Assembly: GCF_000739895.2 (NCBI RefSeq)
Contig: NZ_BBJS01000061.1
Location: 21,605 to 85,604, forward strand
Source: Sphingomonas paucimobilis NBRC 13935
GTDB taxonomy: Bacteria; Pseudomonadota; Alphaproteobacteria; Sphingomonadales; Sphingomonadaceae
Direction of reading: 5' to 3'
Length of the DNA stretch: 64,000 nt
Positions 17,680 to 26,992 of the stretch are shown here, piece after piece. The translations under genes were made by a program, and so were the position numbers. A model generated the notes under the pieces. It made no database searches, was not told where the DNA came from, and was given only the letters and a program-made list of their open reading frames with translations. Each line of letters opens with the position of its first letter. The first letter of the stretch is position 1.

Positions 17680-18972
17680 ATGGGCCCCGCGATCACCCCT
17701 GTTACCACCTCGCCCACCCTGCCGGCGGCGACCACGGTAGTCGTCATCGGCGGCGGCATTGTCGGCCTGATGGCGGCATTGACGCTCGCCGAACGGGGCA
17801 TACCCGTGACGGTGATCGAGAAGGGCCGGATCGCCGGCGAACAGTCGTCGCGCAACCTGGGCTGGGTTCGTAAGACGAGCCGCGGCCCGCGCGACGTGCC
17901 GCTCGCCGCCGAATCCGATCGGCTCTGGGCGCGGATGCACGAGCGGGTCGGCGCCGATGTCGGCTATCGCCGGGCCGGCATCCTCTACGCCGCGCGTACG
18001 GAGGCGGAGATGGCCCCGCACGAGACATGGCTCGAATCCGTGCGCGACCTTTCGCTTGATTCGCGATTGCTGTCGGCGCGGGAGATCGACGCGATGGCGC
18101 CGGGGGGCACGGGTCGCTGGGTCGGCGGCATCTGCACGCCGTCGGACGGCCGGGCCGAACCGACGCTCGCCGCCAGCGCGATCGCGACGGCGGCGCTGGC
18201 CAAGGGTGCATTGATCGTGGAGAATTGCGCGGTCCGCACCCTGTCACTGGCCGGCGGCAGGGTGGCGGGCGTCGTGACGGAGCATGGTGAAGTCCGCTGC
18301 GACCAGGTGCTGCTCGCAGGCGGTGTATGGTCGCGGCGGTTTCTCGGCCATCTCGGCATCCCGCTGCTGACGCTGCCGCTCGTCGCCTCCGTCCTGCGCA
18401 CCGCGCCGATGGAGGGGCCGACCGACATGGCGCTGGGCGCCCCCGATTTCTCGTTCCGCAAGCGGCTGGACGGCGGCTATACGATCACGCAGCGTGGGGC
18501 GCTGTTCGCGCCGCTGACGCTCGACCATCTGTTGATCGGGTTGCGCTACCTGCCGACGCTGCGCGCCCAGTGGCACAATCTGCGCGTGGCGGTGACGCGG
18601 GATTTCCTCGACGATCTGCGCCTCGGCCGCCGCTGGACCGCGGACACCGTCTCGCCGTTCGAGCGGCTGCGCACGATCGATCCGCCGGTCAACGCCGGCC
18701 TGAATGCGGAGGCGATGCGGAATCTGATTGCGGCATGGCCGGTCTTCGCCGAGGCGCGCATCGCACAGACCTGGGCGGGGATGATCGACGTGACGCCGGA
18801 TTCGCTGCCGGTGATCGCGCCCGTCGCCAAAATCCCGGGTCTGACGCTCGCTACCGGCTTTTCCGGCCATGGTTTCGGCACAGCCCCGGCGGCAGGGCAA
18901 CTTGCCGCCGATCTGGTCACGGGGGCGACGCCGTTGCTCGACCCCGCCCCCTATCGCCCCGACCGATTCTAA
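17680..18972 (+). CDS. FAD-dependent amino acid/amine oxidoreductase (DadA-like)
   Basis: 430 residues. The ADP-binding motif VVIGGGIVGLMAALTLAERG gives GxGxxG at 24-29, followed by the acidic end VIEKG, and the DAO-family C-terminus has TPDSLPVIAP and the FSGHGFGTAPAAG flavin contact. The family oxidises secondary or D-amino acids and opine-like amines to imines. It is 14 bp behind RidA in the same operon, so an imine product would meet RidA and the cyclodeaminase. Its stop converges closely on the aldehyde dehydrogenase gene, with 9 bp between them. Confidence 0.8.
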   Translation: MGPAITPVTTSPTLPAATTVVVIGGGIVGLMAALTLAERGIPVTVIEKGRIAGEQSSRNLGWVRKTSRGPRDVPLAAESDRLWARMHERVGADVGYRRAGILYAARTEAEMAPHETWLESVRDLSLDSRLLSAREIDAMAPGGTGRWVGGICTPSDGRAEPTLAASAIATAALAKGALIVENCAVRTLSLAGGRVAGVVTEHGEVRCDQVLLAGGVWSRRFLGHLGIPLLTLPLVASVLRTAPMEGPTDMALGAPDFSFRKRLDGGYTITQRGALFAPLTLDHLLIGLRYLPTLRAQWHNLRVAVTRDFLDDLRLGRRWTADTVSPFERLRTIDPPVNAGLNAEAMRNLIAAWPVFAEARIAQTWAGMIDVTPDSLPVIAPVAKIPGLTLATGFSGHGFGTAPAAGQLAADLVTGATPLLDPAPYRPDRF

Positions 18973-18981
18973 CCGCGTCGT

Positions 18982-20487
18982 TCAGCGCATCGCGGCGGCC
19001 GGATCGAGCCGCATGCACACCGCCTTAGGCTCGGTGAAGGCGTGGACGGCGGCAGTGCCGAACTCGCGGCCCAGACCCGACAGGCCGGTGCCGCCGAACG
19101 GCATCGCCAGATCAAGGACGTTATGGGTGTTCAGCCACACCGTCCCGGCATCGATCCGGTCGGCGAGCAGGTGCGCGCGGTCGAGATTGCGGGTCCAGAT
19201 GCTCGCGCCCAGCCCGAATGGCGTGTCGTTGGCCATCGTCACCAGCTCCGCCGGATCGTCGACGCGCACCGCGCAGACCACGGGACCGAAAATCTCCTCG
19301 CGCATCACGGACATGTCGCGCGCGGTGCCGCCGAGCACCGTGGGCTTGTAGAACCAGCCGGCGCCCTCCGCCGCCTCCCCCCCGGCGATTGCCACGGCAC
19401 CCTCGGCCAGTCCGCGCGCAACGATGCCGCCGACGCGGTCGCGCTGTTGCGACGAGACCAGCGGACCGACCTGCGTCGCCGGGTCGAAGGCAGAGCCAAG
19501 CCTGAGGTCGCGCGCAATCGATGCCACCCCCTCCATCACCCGGTCGAACACCGGCGCCTCGACCAGCAGGCGCGATCCGGCGGTGCAGATCTGCCCGGAA
19601 TTTGAGAAGATCGCCGCCGCCGCGCCGGGAATTGCCCGCTCCAGATCGGCATCGGCCAGCACGATCGTCGGCGACTTGCCGCCCAGTTCCAAGGTGGTGC
19701 GCTTCATCGTGGCGGCGGCGGCGGCCTGGATGCGCTGCCCCGTCGCGGTCGACCCGGTGAAGGCAATCTTGCGGACCAGCGGGTGGCTGACCAGCGCGGC
19801 CCCGACGTCATGGCCATATCCGGTGACGATGTTCACCGCACCGGCCGGGAATCCCGCCTCGACGATCAACTCGCCCAGCCGCAACGTGGTGAGCGAGGTT
19901 TCCTCGGAAGGTTTCAGCACCACGGTGCAGCCGAACGCGATCGCCGGCGCGATCTTCTGGATCGCCTGGCCGATCGGAAAATTCCACGGCGTGATCCCGG
20001 CAACGACACCGACCGGCCGCCGCTCCGTATAGGCACGGTACAGCGCCGGCTCCTCGACCAGCGGGGACAGGGCGACATATTCACCCGCGATCTTGGAGGC
20101 CCAGCCCCCGAAATAGCGCAGGCCGTCGATCGTGAACTGCAGGTCGATCGCCCGGGTCACGCCGAGGAGCTTGCCGCTGTCGAGCGACTCCAGCACCGCC
20201 AGTTCCTCGCGATGCGCCTCCACCAGCAGCGCCAGCCGTTCGAGCAGCCGGCCGCGATCGATCGGGCGTAACCCGCGCCAAGCGTCGCTTTCGAAACAGC
20301 GATGCGCGGCGGCCACGGCGCGCTCGACATCGGCTTCGCCGCAGGCGGGGATCGCCATGATCGTCCGCCCGGTCGCGGGGTCAACCGCGTCGATGGTCCG
20401 CCCGGGCTGCAAGGCGGGGACCAGCGCACCGTCGAGCAGCAGCAGTCCCTGAGGCAGCCGGACCGGCGGGTGGGTGGGTTCGTTCAT
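18982..20487 (-). CDS. NAD(P)-dependent aldehyde dehydrogenase
   Basis: 501 residues from the ATG at 20487 with GGAGA at good spacing; an upstream ATG at 20514 overlaps the permease stop and could add nine residues. All aldehyde dehydrogenase landmarks are present: TPWNFP, FTGSTATGQ, the general base in LELGGKSP near 265, and the nucleophile in GQICTAGSR near 299. The C-terminus holds MPFGGTGLSGLGREFG. The betaine/aminobutyraldehyde-type look fits oxidation of an aldehyde made by deaminating an amine. It is downstream of, and probably cotranscribed with, the APC permease. Confidence 0.85.
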   Translation of the reverse strand: MNEPTHPPVRLPQGLLLLDGALVPALQPGRTIDAVDPATGRTIMAIPACGEADVERAVAAAHRCFESDAWRGLRPIDRGRLLERLALLVEAHREELAVLESLDSGKLLGVTRAIDLQFTIDGLRYFGGWASKIAGEYVALSPLVEEPALYRAYTERRPVGVVAGITPWNFPIGQAIQKIAPAIAFGCTVVLKPSEETSLTTLRLGELIVEAGFPAGAVNIVTGYGHDVGAALVSHPLVRKIAFTGSTATGQRIQAAAAATMKRTTLELGGKSPTIVLADADLERAIPGAAAAIFSNSGQICTAGSRLLVEAPVFDRVMEGVASIARDLRLGSAFDPATQVGPLVSSQQRDRVGGIVARGLAEGAVAIAGGEAAEGAGWFYKPTVLGGTARDMSVMREEIFGPVVCAVRVDDPAELVTMANDTPFGLGASIWTRNLDRAHLLADRIDAGTVWLNTHNVLDLAMPFGGTGLSGLGREFGTAAVHAFTEPKAVCMRLDPAAAMR

Positions 20488-20510
20488 GGCGGTCTCCGAT
20501 ACGGTCAGGG

Positions 20511-22010
20511 TCATGCGCGCACCCCGATGGCAGCGGCGGGCGGCACGTCGCGCTCCGCCTCGACATGGGTCGAGCCGACGCGGGCATAGAGGTCGGGCCG
20601 GCGGGTGCGCAGGTAGAGTCCGTGCACCACCCCGCCCACCGCGAGCGGCAGGAACAGGAACGGCAGGTCGTTGACGATGCGCAGTGTCGTGCCGGTCAGC
20701 GTCGAATAATTGGCGAGCGACAGATAGGTCGCGATCGCGATCAACACCCCGCCGACGAATGGCGCCACCGTCTTGCCCGGTGACATCTCCCCCCGCCGCG
20801 CGAAGAAGATCGGCACCGACAGCGAAGTGGTGGTCAACAGCAGCATCAGCCCGACCGCGCCCATCGACGACAGGCTGGTGGCAAGGCTGAGCAGCGGATC
20901 GAGCCCCGCTAGCGCGAACGCGCCAGCGATCAGCGCCAGCGTCGCGGTCAGCAGGATGCACGCAGCCGAGGGCGAGCCGTGCGTCGCATGGACTCTGCCC
21001 AGCGGCGCGGGCAGCAATCCGTCGCGGGCCAGCGCGAACAGGTAACGGGTGATGTTGTTGAAGAAGCCCAGCATCGCTGCAAATAGGCTGGTGATCGTCA
21101 GCAGGCTCAGCACGTCGCGGCCGATCGTGCCCAGATAGTGCTGGGCGACGTTGCTCACCAGCCGGCCGGGATCGGCGCCCGCTACCGCCTTCACGTCGCC
21201 CGGCGCGATGCTGAGCACCAGGCACCAGGACGACAGGACATAGAAGGTGCCCAGGATCAGGATCGCGCCATAGGTCGCGCGTGGCACGCTGGTCTCGCGG
21301 TCGCGCGCCTCCTCCTGATAGATCGCGGTCGCCTCGAACCCGATGCAGCCGTTGATCGCGTAGATGACGGAGATGCCCAGGCCGGGCGCCAACACCGCGC
21401 CGGGCGTGAAGCCGGTGAAGTCCAGCCCCGCCCACCCCCGCGAATAGAGGATGGCGGCGTCGAGGATCAGGATGACGGCCACTTCGAGGAGCAGCGCGAC
21501 CGTCAGCACCTTCGCCGCCATCGTGATCTTGTGATAGCCGAGCCAGGCGATGATCGCGATGCTGATCGCGGCCCACATCTCCCACCGGGTGGCGATACCG
21601 AACAGATGCTGCACGAAATCACCGGCGAAGAAGCACAGCGCGCCCAGTACGGACGACGCCGCGCAGACATAGGCGACCACCGCGACATAGGCGGCGGCGA
21701 TCCCCGCCTCCTTGTTGATGCTGGCGGCTATATAGGCATAGAAGGCGCCGGCGTTGCGGATGTGCGGAATCATCCGGACATAGCCGACCGCGAACAGCAT
21801 CATCGCGCCGCACACGAGGAGTAGCGTACCGGGCATCCCCGCGCCGTTGCCGAACGCCAGCGCGAGCGGCACCAGCCCGGCCAGCACCCCCATGGGCGCC
21901 GCGCAGGCGAGGATCATGAAGACGATATCGGTGCTGCCCAACATGCCCGGCAGCAGGCCGTTGCGCGAGGGGACGTCGCTGGAAAGAGGGGACGCGTCGA
22001 CTCTGGTCAT
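20511..22010 (-). CDS. APC family amino acid/amine permease
   Basis: 499 residues with about 12 hydrophobic helices and the APC-typical glycine-rich first helix (TDIVFMILACAAPMG). The loop with EEARDRETSVPRATYGAI matches the conserved region after helix 5 in amino acid permeases. It imports amino acids or polyamines by proton symport; the substrate is not readable. AGGAG lies 13 bases before the ATG. Its stop overlaps a possible start of the aldehyde dehydrogenase gene. With the neighbouring oxidases it suggests an uptake-and-oxidation module for an amine. Confidence 0.8.
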   Translation of the reverse strand: MTRVDASPLSSDVPSRNGLLPGMLGSTDIVFMILACAAPMGVLAGLVPLALAFGNGAGMPGTLLLVCGAMMLFAVGYVRMIPHIRNAGAFYAYIAASINKEAGIAAAYVAVVAYVCAASSVLGALCFFAGDFVQHLFGIATRWEMWAAISIAIIAWLGYHKITMAAKVLTVALLLEVAVILILDAAILYSRGWAGLDFTGFTPGAVLAPGLGISVIYAINGCIGFEATAIYQEEARDRETSVPRATYGAILILGTFYVLSSWCLVLSIAPGDVKAVAGADPGRLVSNVAQHYLGTIGRDVLSLLTITSLFAAMLGFFNNITRYLFALARDGLLPAPLGRVHATHGSPSAACILLTATLALIAGAFALAGLDPLLSLATSLSSMGAVGLMLLLTTTSLSVPIFFARRGEMSPGKTVAPFVGGVLIAIATYLSLANYSTLTGTTLRIVNDLPFLFLPLAVGGVVHGLYLRTRRPDLYARVGSTHVEAERDVPPAAAIGVRA

Positions 22011-22131
22011 GAAAGCACTGTCGCTCCTGAAGACATGCCCGGGCCTTCTGACCGGAAGCGGCGAGCATCCGCCGACGTGCCCGGCCGCGACATGGCACTT
22101 GTGGCCGCCAACATGGCAGTTCCGGCCATCG

Positions 22132-22929
22132 TCACGCCGCCTCGCCCGGGACCAGCGCGATGACCCGCAGCGGGCTTCCCGATCCGCCTAGGATCTTCAG
22201 CGGCGCCGCCACGATCACCGCCCCCCGCACGGGCAGCCGATCGAGGCTGGTCAGGCATTGCAGGCCGAACCGGCCATTGCCGTGCAACACCGAATGGGCG
22301 GGCAGCGGCTCCTCGAAATGCGCCGCCTGCCCGGCATCGGTGCCAACCGTCTCCACCCCCAGCCCCACGCAGTCGCGCTCGTGCACCAGAAAGCGCATCG
22401 CGTCGGCGTCCGGCCCTGGCGAATGGGCACCGTCCTCCTTCAGGTTCAGATAGTCGGGCGTGCCGACCCGCCGATACCAGTCCGTCCGCAGCAGGATCCA
22501 GTGGCGCGGCGGGATCGCCCCGTTCCGGCTCTCCCAATCCTCCAGAAAGGCGCGGGTCAGGATGAAATCGGCGTCGGCGGCGCTTTCGGTGCTGATGTCG
22601 ATGACGATGGCGGGGTGGACGAAGTCGTTGGGGGCCAGCGCGTCGACAGTGCCGTTCGGCACGTCGCGCCCGGTGATCCAATGTGCCGGCGCATCGAAAT
22701 GCGTGCCGGTATGCTCGTTCATCGAGATATTGTTCCAGTACCACGCCGGCCCATCCGCGTCGTAGCGGGACACCCGCTCCATCCGGAACGGTTCGCACTG
22801 GCCAAACTCGGCCGGCAGCACGATCACTGGAAAGTCGGGCGACAGCGTGTTAGTCAGATCGAGCACCCGGACCCGCCCGGTCGCGAGATCCTGGACAAGG
22901 GTCGACAGCGTCGGGCTGGTGCCGGTCAT
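22132..22929 (-). CDS. Cyclase family (kynurenine formamidase-like) metal hydrolase
   Basis: 265 residues. The metal-binding signature HxGTHxDxPxH is complete (EHTGTHFDAPAHW, His73, His77, Asp79, His83), so the enzyme should be an active metallohydrolase. Relatives open N-formylkynurenine, isatin or cyclic intermediates. The N-terminal VLDLTNTLSPDFPV is typical of the family. GGGAGA precedes the ATG, which overlaps the stop of the DUF35-SDR gene (ATGA), so it is the last gene of the CoA-ligase operon. Isatin or formylkynurenine chemistry would fit an indole-related substrate, given iorAB nearby, but this is inference. Confidence 0.8.
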   Translation of the reverse strand: MTGTSPTLSTLVQDLATGRVRVLDLTNTLSPDFPVIVLPAEFGQCEPFRMERVSRYDADGPAWYWNNISMNEHTGTHFDAPAHWITGRDVPNGTVDALAPNDFVHPAIVIDISTESAADADFILTRAFLEDWESRNGAIPPRHWILLRTDWYRRVGTPDYLNLKEDGAHSPGPDADAMRFLVHERDCVGLGVETVGTDAGQAAHFEEPLPAHSVLHGNGRFGLQCLTSLDRLPVRGAVIVAAPLKILGGSGSPLRVIALVPGEAA

Positions 22930-24098
22930 CGATTTTTCTCCCGTGCATAAAGAGCGGGATCGTCCTGCCGGCGCGCGAGGGCGTCGGCGGCGGTCTCTCC
23001 CACGAAACTTTCCTCCCGCCCCGTCTCCAGCGCCTCGACCACCGCTTGACCGAGACGGGCGGGGGCGAGGCGGGGAAGCGGCAGCGACTGATGGTCCTGA
23101 TCGTCGATCGGCCCCGCGAAGATCGTCATGACCCGCACACCCTCGCTACGCATTCGGTGGCGGAAGCTCTGGACCAGCGCATGCCGGGCCGCCTCCGCCG
23201 CAGAAAAGGCGGCGAAGGCGGCATCCGGCGCCAGGGCATGGGTCGACAACAGGTCGACGAACGCCCCCGCCGGGCGACTGGCCAGCAGCGGTGCCGACGC
23301 CTCGGTCAGCCGCAGCAGGCCGACCACCCCCAAATCGAGCATCCGCTTCTGGTCGACCAGCCCGGCCCCGGGGCGGACCAGCCGCGCCGTATTGACGACG
23401 ATGTCCAGCGGGCCGGCGATGCCGGCGAAACACTGCGCCACCGACCGCGTGTCGGTCAGGTCCAGCCCGATCCGGCGCACACCCTCTTCGACCGGCCGTG
23501 GCTGCGCGGGTGAGGCGGAACCGGCGACGATTGCGGCCGCACCCGCCGCCTGCACGGCACGCACCACCGCCTGCCCCACCGCGCTGTCGCCATCCGTCAC
23601 CAGGACGCTGCGGCCGCGCACCGGCACCACGAATGCGCGTCCCTGTCGGTCGTCCATCAGCTTTCCCCCTTCCGGCATCGCGAACAGCGCGGCGTCGCCG
23701 CCCGGGTCCAGCACCAGCCGCATCACGGCGCGGTCGCCGAGCTTTAGCCGCGTATCGAGATGGACGATTGCGGTCGGCCCCGCATCGAGCGCGACGGTGC
23801 CGATCCGCCAGGGCAGGTGGTCGCGGAAATAGAGATCGGTGGTGACACGGATCGTCGTCGCGGCGACGACCCGGGCGCCGCGCGGCTGATCCTCCCATGC
23901 AAGGGGACCCCAGCAGCGCGGGCAGATGTCGCGCGGCGGATAGGTGACGGCGCTGCAATCGGTGCAGCGCTGGAGCACGAAGCGGCCGAGCGCCGCCCGC
24001 GCCGACAAGGCAACGAGCGCGCCGCTACGCGCGGATGGCGGGACGTGCCGCTCCTTGCGGCGGGCGAGCGGATCGCGTGGTTCGCGCGGGGGCATCAT
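22926..24098 (-). CDS. DUF35 zinc-ribbon/OB-fold protein fused to a degenerate SDR domain
   Basis: 390 residues. Residues 45-62 hold a rubredoxin-like zinc ribbon (CTDC and CPRC), and the OB-fold of DUF35 runs to about 140. From about 165 a short-chain dehydrogenase domain begins (VLVTDGDSAVGQAVV), but its active site is altered: where YxxxK is expected the sequence is FSAAE. DUF35 proteins are obligate partners of thiolase-like aldolases such as Ltp2 with ChsH2. Here the partner is encoded immediately upstream, overlapping as ATGA. The fused SDR may be a structural or CoA-ester-binding module rather than a reductase. Confidence 0.75.
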   Translation of the reverse strand: MMPPREPRDPLARRKERHVPPSARSGALVALSARAALGRFVLQRCTDCSAVTYPPRDICPRCWGPLAWEDQPRGARVVAATTIRVTTDLYFRDHLPWRIGTVALDAGPTAIVHLDTRLKLGDRAVMRLVLDPGGDAALFAMPEGGKLMDDRQGRAFVVPVRGRSVLVTDGDSAVGQAVVRAVQAAGAAAIVAGSASPAQPRPVEEGVRRIGLDLTDTRSVAQCFAGIAGPLDIVVNTARLVRPGAGLVDQKRMLDLGVVGLLRLTEASAPLLASRPAGAFVDLLSTHALAPDAAFAAFSAAEAARHALVQSFRHRMRSEGVRVMTIFAGPIDDQDHQSLPLPRLAPARLGQAVVEALETGREESFVGETAADALARRQDDPALYAREKNR

Positions 24099-25264
24099 GC
24101 ACAGGTCTCGATCACCGCCGCCGCCGTGCAGACGCCGCGATCGTAATTGACCAGCCCGAACCCCGAGAGGACGGCAAGCGATGCATCCGGCACTTGATCG
24201 CCGAGCGGCTGGCCCAGGATCTGGCGCAACCCCTCCGTCACCAGTTGAAACCCGCCCGCCGCGCCCGCCTGCCCCGCCGACAACTGTCCGCCATTGGTGT
24301 TCAGCGGCAGGTCGCCGGCAATGCGGAAATCGGTCGCACGCAGGAATGCCGGCGCCTCGCCTTTGGCACAGAACCCCAGATCCTCCAGCTGCATGGCGAT
24401 GATGACCGGATAGTCGTCATAGACCTGCACGACATCGACATCCGCCGGCACCCTGTCCGCCGCCGTCCACAGGGCATCGACATCCATTGCCCAGCCACCC
24501 CGCCACTGGACAGGATCGTCGGGAAAGGCATTGTGCCGCTCGATCGTCGACAGGATGCATGCCGTCCTCAGGCCGCGACGCTCCGCGATCTCGGGCGTGG
24601 TCACGATGAACGCCTCCGCACCGGCGCACGGCATGACGCAATCGTACAGGTGGACGGGGTCGCAGATCGGCCGCGCCGCCAGATAGTCCTCAAGGGTCAG
24701 CGGGCGGCGCTGCAAGGCCAGCGGGTTGCTCAGCGCATTGTCGCGCTGCGCGACGCAGAGCCGACCAAAATCCTCGCGCGTCGCGCCATATTTGCGCATG
24801 TAATGATCGGTGATCAGCGCGAAGGTCGCGTTCGGCCCGCCGGCACCATAGGGATAGACAGCATCCTGCGAGAAGCGCGAGAATCCAGCCAGCGTGCGCC
24901 GGAAACTATCGATATGATTGGTGTCCGCCGCGACGCAGGCGACCAGTTCGGCATCGCCGCATTGCACCGCTCGCGCGGCACGGCGCAGCGCCATCACACC
25001 GCTCGCCCCGCCGGTCGGCAGATGATCGAGCCAGCGCGGGCTTAAGCCCAGATGCTGGACCATGCCCACCGCCGTGTCGGGCGCTGCCGAGAAGCTGGCG
25101 AAGCAGAAGCCGTCGATATCGGCGGGGCGCAGCCCCGCCGCCTTGGCAAGGCCGCGCAGCGCCCGTCCAGCCCACCAGTGCGCCGAACGGATCGAGAACC
25201 GCTCATACGGCACCGTCACCGGCGCGCAGAGCACGACATCGTCATAGGCGGCGGCGCAGCGCAT
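24095..25264 (-). CDS. Thiolase-fold protein lacking catalytic Cys and His (lipid-transfer/aldolase type)
   Basis: 389 residues from the ATG at 25264, which overlaps the ligase stop as TGATG. The thiolase core is clear (DIDGFCFASFS, NATFALITDHYMRKYGATREDFGRL, QVYDDYPVIIAMQLEDLGFC, TNGGQLSAGQAG). The nucleophilic Cys position reads GGASGV, and the GHP motif reads GQA. Such proteins cannot do classical Claisen cleavage; with DUF35 partners they act as retro-aldolases on beta-hydroxyacyl-CoAs in steroid side-chain degradation. The conserved Tyr region YDDYP is kept. I infer a C-C lyase acting on a CoA thioester made by the neighbouring ligase. Confidence 0.8.
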   Translation of the reverse strand: MRCAAAYDDVVLCAPVTVPYERFSIRSAHWWAGRALRGLAKAAGLRPADIDGFCFASFSAAPDTAVGMVQHLGLSPRWLDHLPTGGASGVMALRRAARAVQCGDAELVACVAADTNHIDSFRRTLAGFSRFSQDAVYPYGAGGPNATFALITDHYMRKYGATREDFGRLCVAQRDNALSNPLALQRRPLTLEDYLAARPICDPVHLYDCVMPCAGAEAFIVTTPEIAERRGLRTACILSTIERHNAFPDDPVQWRGGWAMDVDALWTAADRVPADVDVVQVYDDYPVIIAMQLEDLGFCAKGEAPAFLRATDFRIAGDLPLNTNGGQLSAGQAGAAGGFQLVTEGLRQILGQPLGDQVPDASLAVLSGFGLVNYDRGVCTAAAVIETCA

Positions 25265-26877
25265 CACACCTGCCGTCTCTTCAGCGCGCGCAAGTCGAAG
25301 AACGCCCCCCGCGCCATCGCCTCGACCACCTGCGTCTTCAACGCGGCGCGCAGGATCTTTTCGGTGGGAGTGCGCGGCAGGTCGTCGACGAACGCAATCC
25401 AGCCCGGCACTTTGTAATAGGCCATCTCGCCCAACGCCCAGGTGCTGATCGCCTCGGCCGTCGCGGCGTTGCGGTCGGCGGGATCGACGACGATCAGTGC
25501 CGCGACCTCGTCGCCGCGCACCGCGTCTGGGGTCGCGGCGACCGCGACCTGGCGGATCAGCGGATGCTTGGCGAGGATCGTCTCGACCTCGATGGCGGCG
25601 ATATTCTCGCCCGAACGGCGGATGACGTTCTTCTTGCGGTCGACGAAGTGCAGGTCGCCGTCACCGTCGCGCGACACGATATCGCCGGTGTGGAACCAGC
25701 CGTCCTGCCACGCCTCCGCCGTCGCCGCCGGGTTCTTCAGATATTCGCGGAAAAAGCCATAGCGCGGATCGGCCCCGGCGCGGCGAACCAGCAGCTCGCC
25801 GGGCGCATCGCCCGCCACGTCACGCCCATCATCGTCGACGATGCGGATATCCACGTCCGCGCTCGGCCGGCCGAAGCAACTGGTACCCGTCTTACGCGGC
25901 TCTCGACTGGCGCAGATCACGCCGCCGCTGCCGGTTTCCGTCATCGCCCACGCCTCGACCAGCGGAAAGCCGAACCGCGCCTCGAACGGCGCGTGCAGCT
26001 CGGTCGCGACCCCCGCGCCGAAGCCAAAGCGAACATTATGCGCGCGATCCTGCGGATCCGGCGGCGCCTTCATCAGCATCGACGGCATCACGCCCAGATA
26101 ATGGAGGCAGGTCGCACCGCTGCGCCGCACCGAATCCCACCACGTCCTTGGATGAAACCGATCGAGCAGCGTCAGGCAGCCACCGACCGTCACCATCGCC
26201 ATCACCGATACCGCCATTGCGTTCATGTGGAACACCGGCAGCGGCGTCAGCATCCGCTCCTCGCCCGGATGCAGCACCAGCACGCCGCCGACGTCGCGAT
26301 ACCAGTCGCCCGAATGGAGGAAATAGGTGTTGGTCAGCACGCAGCCCTTGGGACTGCCGGTGGTACCCGACGTGTAGAGCAGTGCCGCCTCCGTCGCCGC
26401 ATCCGGCGCGGTGCCATTGATCGCCGGGCTCGCCAGCGGCGGCACCGGTTCGCCCGGCACGATCACGGCCATGTCGCTGCCGGCGTTGCGGGCGGCGACC
26501 GCGATTTCGTCACGGCGGGCGGGTAGCACGAAGGCGGTGGCCATGCCTGAATGGCCAATGACATATTCCAGCTCGCTGAGCCGCAGGTCGGGATTGAACG
26601 GTACGACCGACGCACCGAGCGCGTTGAGCGCGAACCAGATTTCCAGGAACACCGGCCGGTTCTGCAACAGCAGGCCGACCCGCGTGCCGGGGCCATAACC
26701 GGCCGCATGCAACACGTCGCGCCACGTCGCCACGCGCTGTGCCATCGCGCCATAGCTGATCTCGCCTGCCTCAATCCCGTAGACGTTCGCGGTCTCGGGC
26801 AGGACGTTCAGAAAGGGGCGGTCGCGAAAGGCGATGGCGGTCGCCGCAAACCTCGAGAACGTCGTTTCGCTGCTCAC
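25264..26877 (-). CDS. AMP-dependent acid-CoA ligase
   Basis: 537 residues from a GTG at 26877, chosen because GGGGAG sits five bases upstream and longer versions would run into the operator palindrome. ANL-family motifs are present: P-loop-like LLYTSGTTGSPKGCVLTN, A5 segment AWAMTETGSGG, the GDIVSRDGDGDLHFVDRKKNVI hinge region, and the C-terminal acylation Lys in PRTPTEKILR. It activates a carboxylic acid to an acyl-CoA, likely aromatic or medium-chain (crotonobetaine/long-chain-like appearance). It is first in the operon with the thiolase, DUF35-SDR and cyclase. Confidence 0.85.
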   Translation of the reverse strand: MSSETTFSRFAATAIAFRDRPFLNVLPETANVYGIEAGEISYGAMAQRVATWRDVLHAAGYGPGTRVGLLLQNRPVFLEIWFALNALGASVVPFNPDLRLSELEYVIGHSGMATAFVLPARRDEIAVAARNAGSDMAVIVPGEPVPPLASPAINGTAPDAATEAALLYTSGTTGSPKGCVLTNTYFLHSGDWYRDVGGVLVLHPGEERMLTPLPVFHMNAMAVSVMAMVTVGGCLTLLDRFHPRTWWDSVRRSGATCLHYLGVMPSMLMKAPPDPQDRAHNVRFGFGAGVATELHAPFEARFGFPLVEAWAMTETGSGGVICASREPRKTGTSCFGRPSADVDIRIVDDDGRDVAGDAPGELLVRRAGADPRYGFFREYLKNPAATAEAWQDGWFHTGDIVSRDGDGDLHFVDRKKNVIRRSGENIAAIEVETILAKHPLIRQVAVAATPDAVRGDEVAALIVVDPADRNAATAEAISTWALGEMAYYKVPGWIAFVDDLPRTPTEKILRAALKTQVVEAMARGAFFDLRALKRRQV

Positions 26878-26939
26878 CCTCGCTCCCCCAGAACCGGCGG
26901 TACGATCAGGCGTCAGGCTGCACCGGTCGACCGTCAAAT

Positions 26940-26957
26940 AATATGCACATGCATATT
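26940..26957. promoter_or_regulatory. 18 bp palindromic operator upstream of the CoA-ligase operon
   Basis: AATATGCA-CA-TGCATATT is a perfect 8 bp inverted repeat with a 2 bp spacer in an otherwise GC-rich region. It lies 63 bp upstream of the ligase GTG and downstream of the marR stop. A near copy precedes iorA (31281-31298). The size and symmetry suit a MarR dimer; the marR gene lies next to this copy. Confidence 0.7.
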
Positions 26958-26992
26958 TCTACCGGTTGTCGGCTGAAGTCAAGCGTGCGCGA

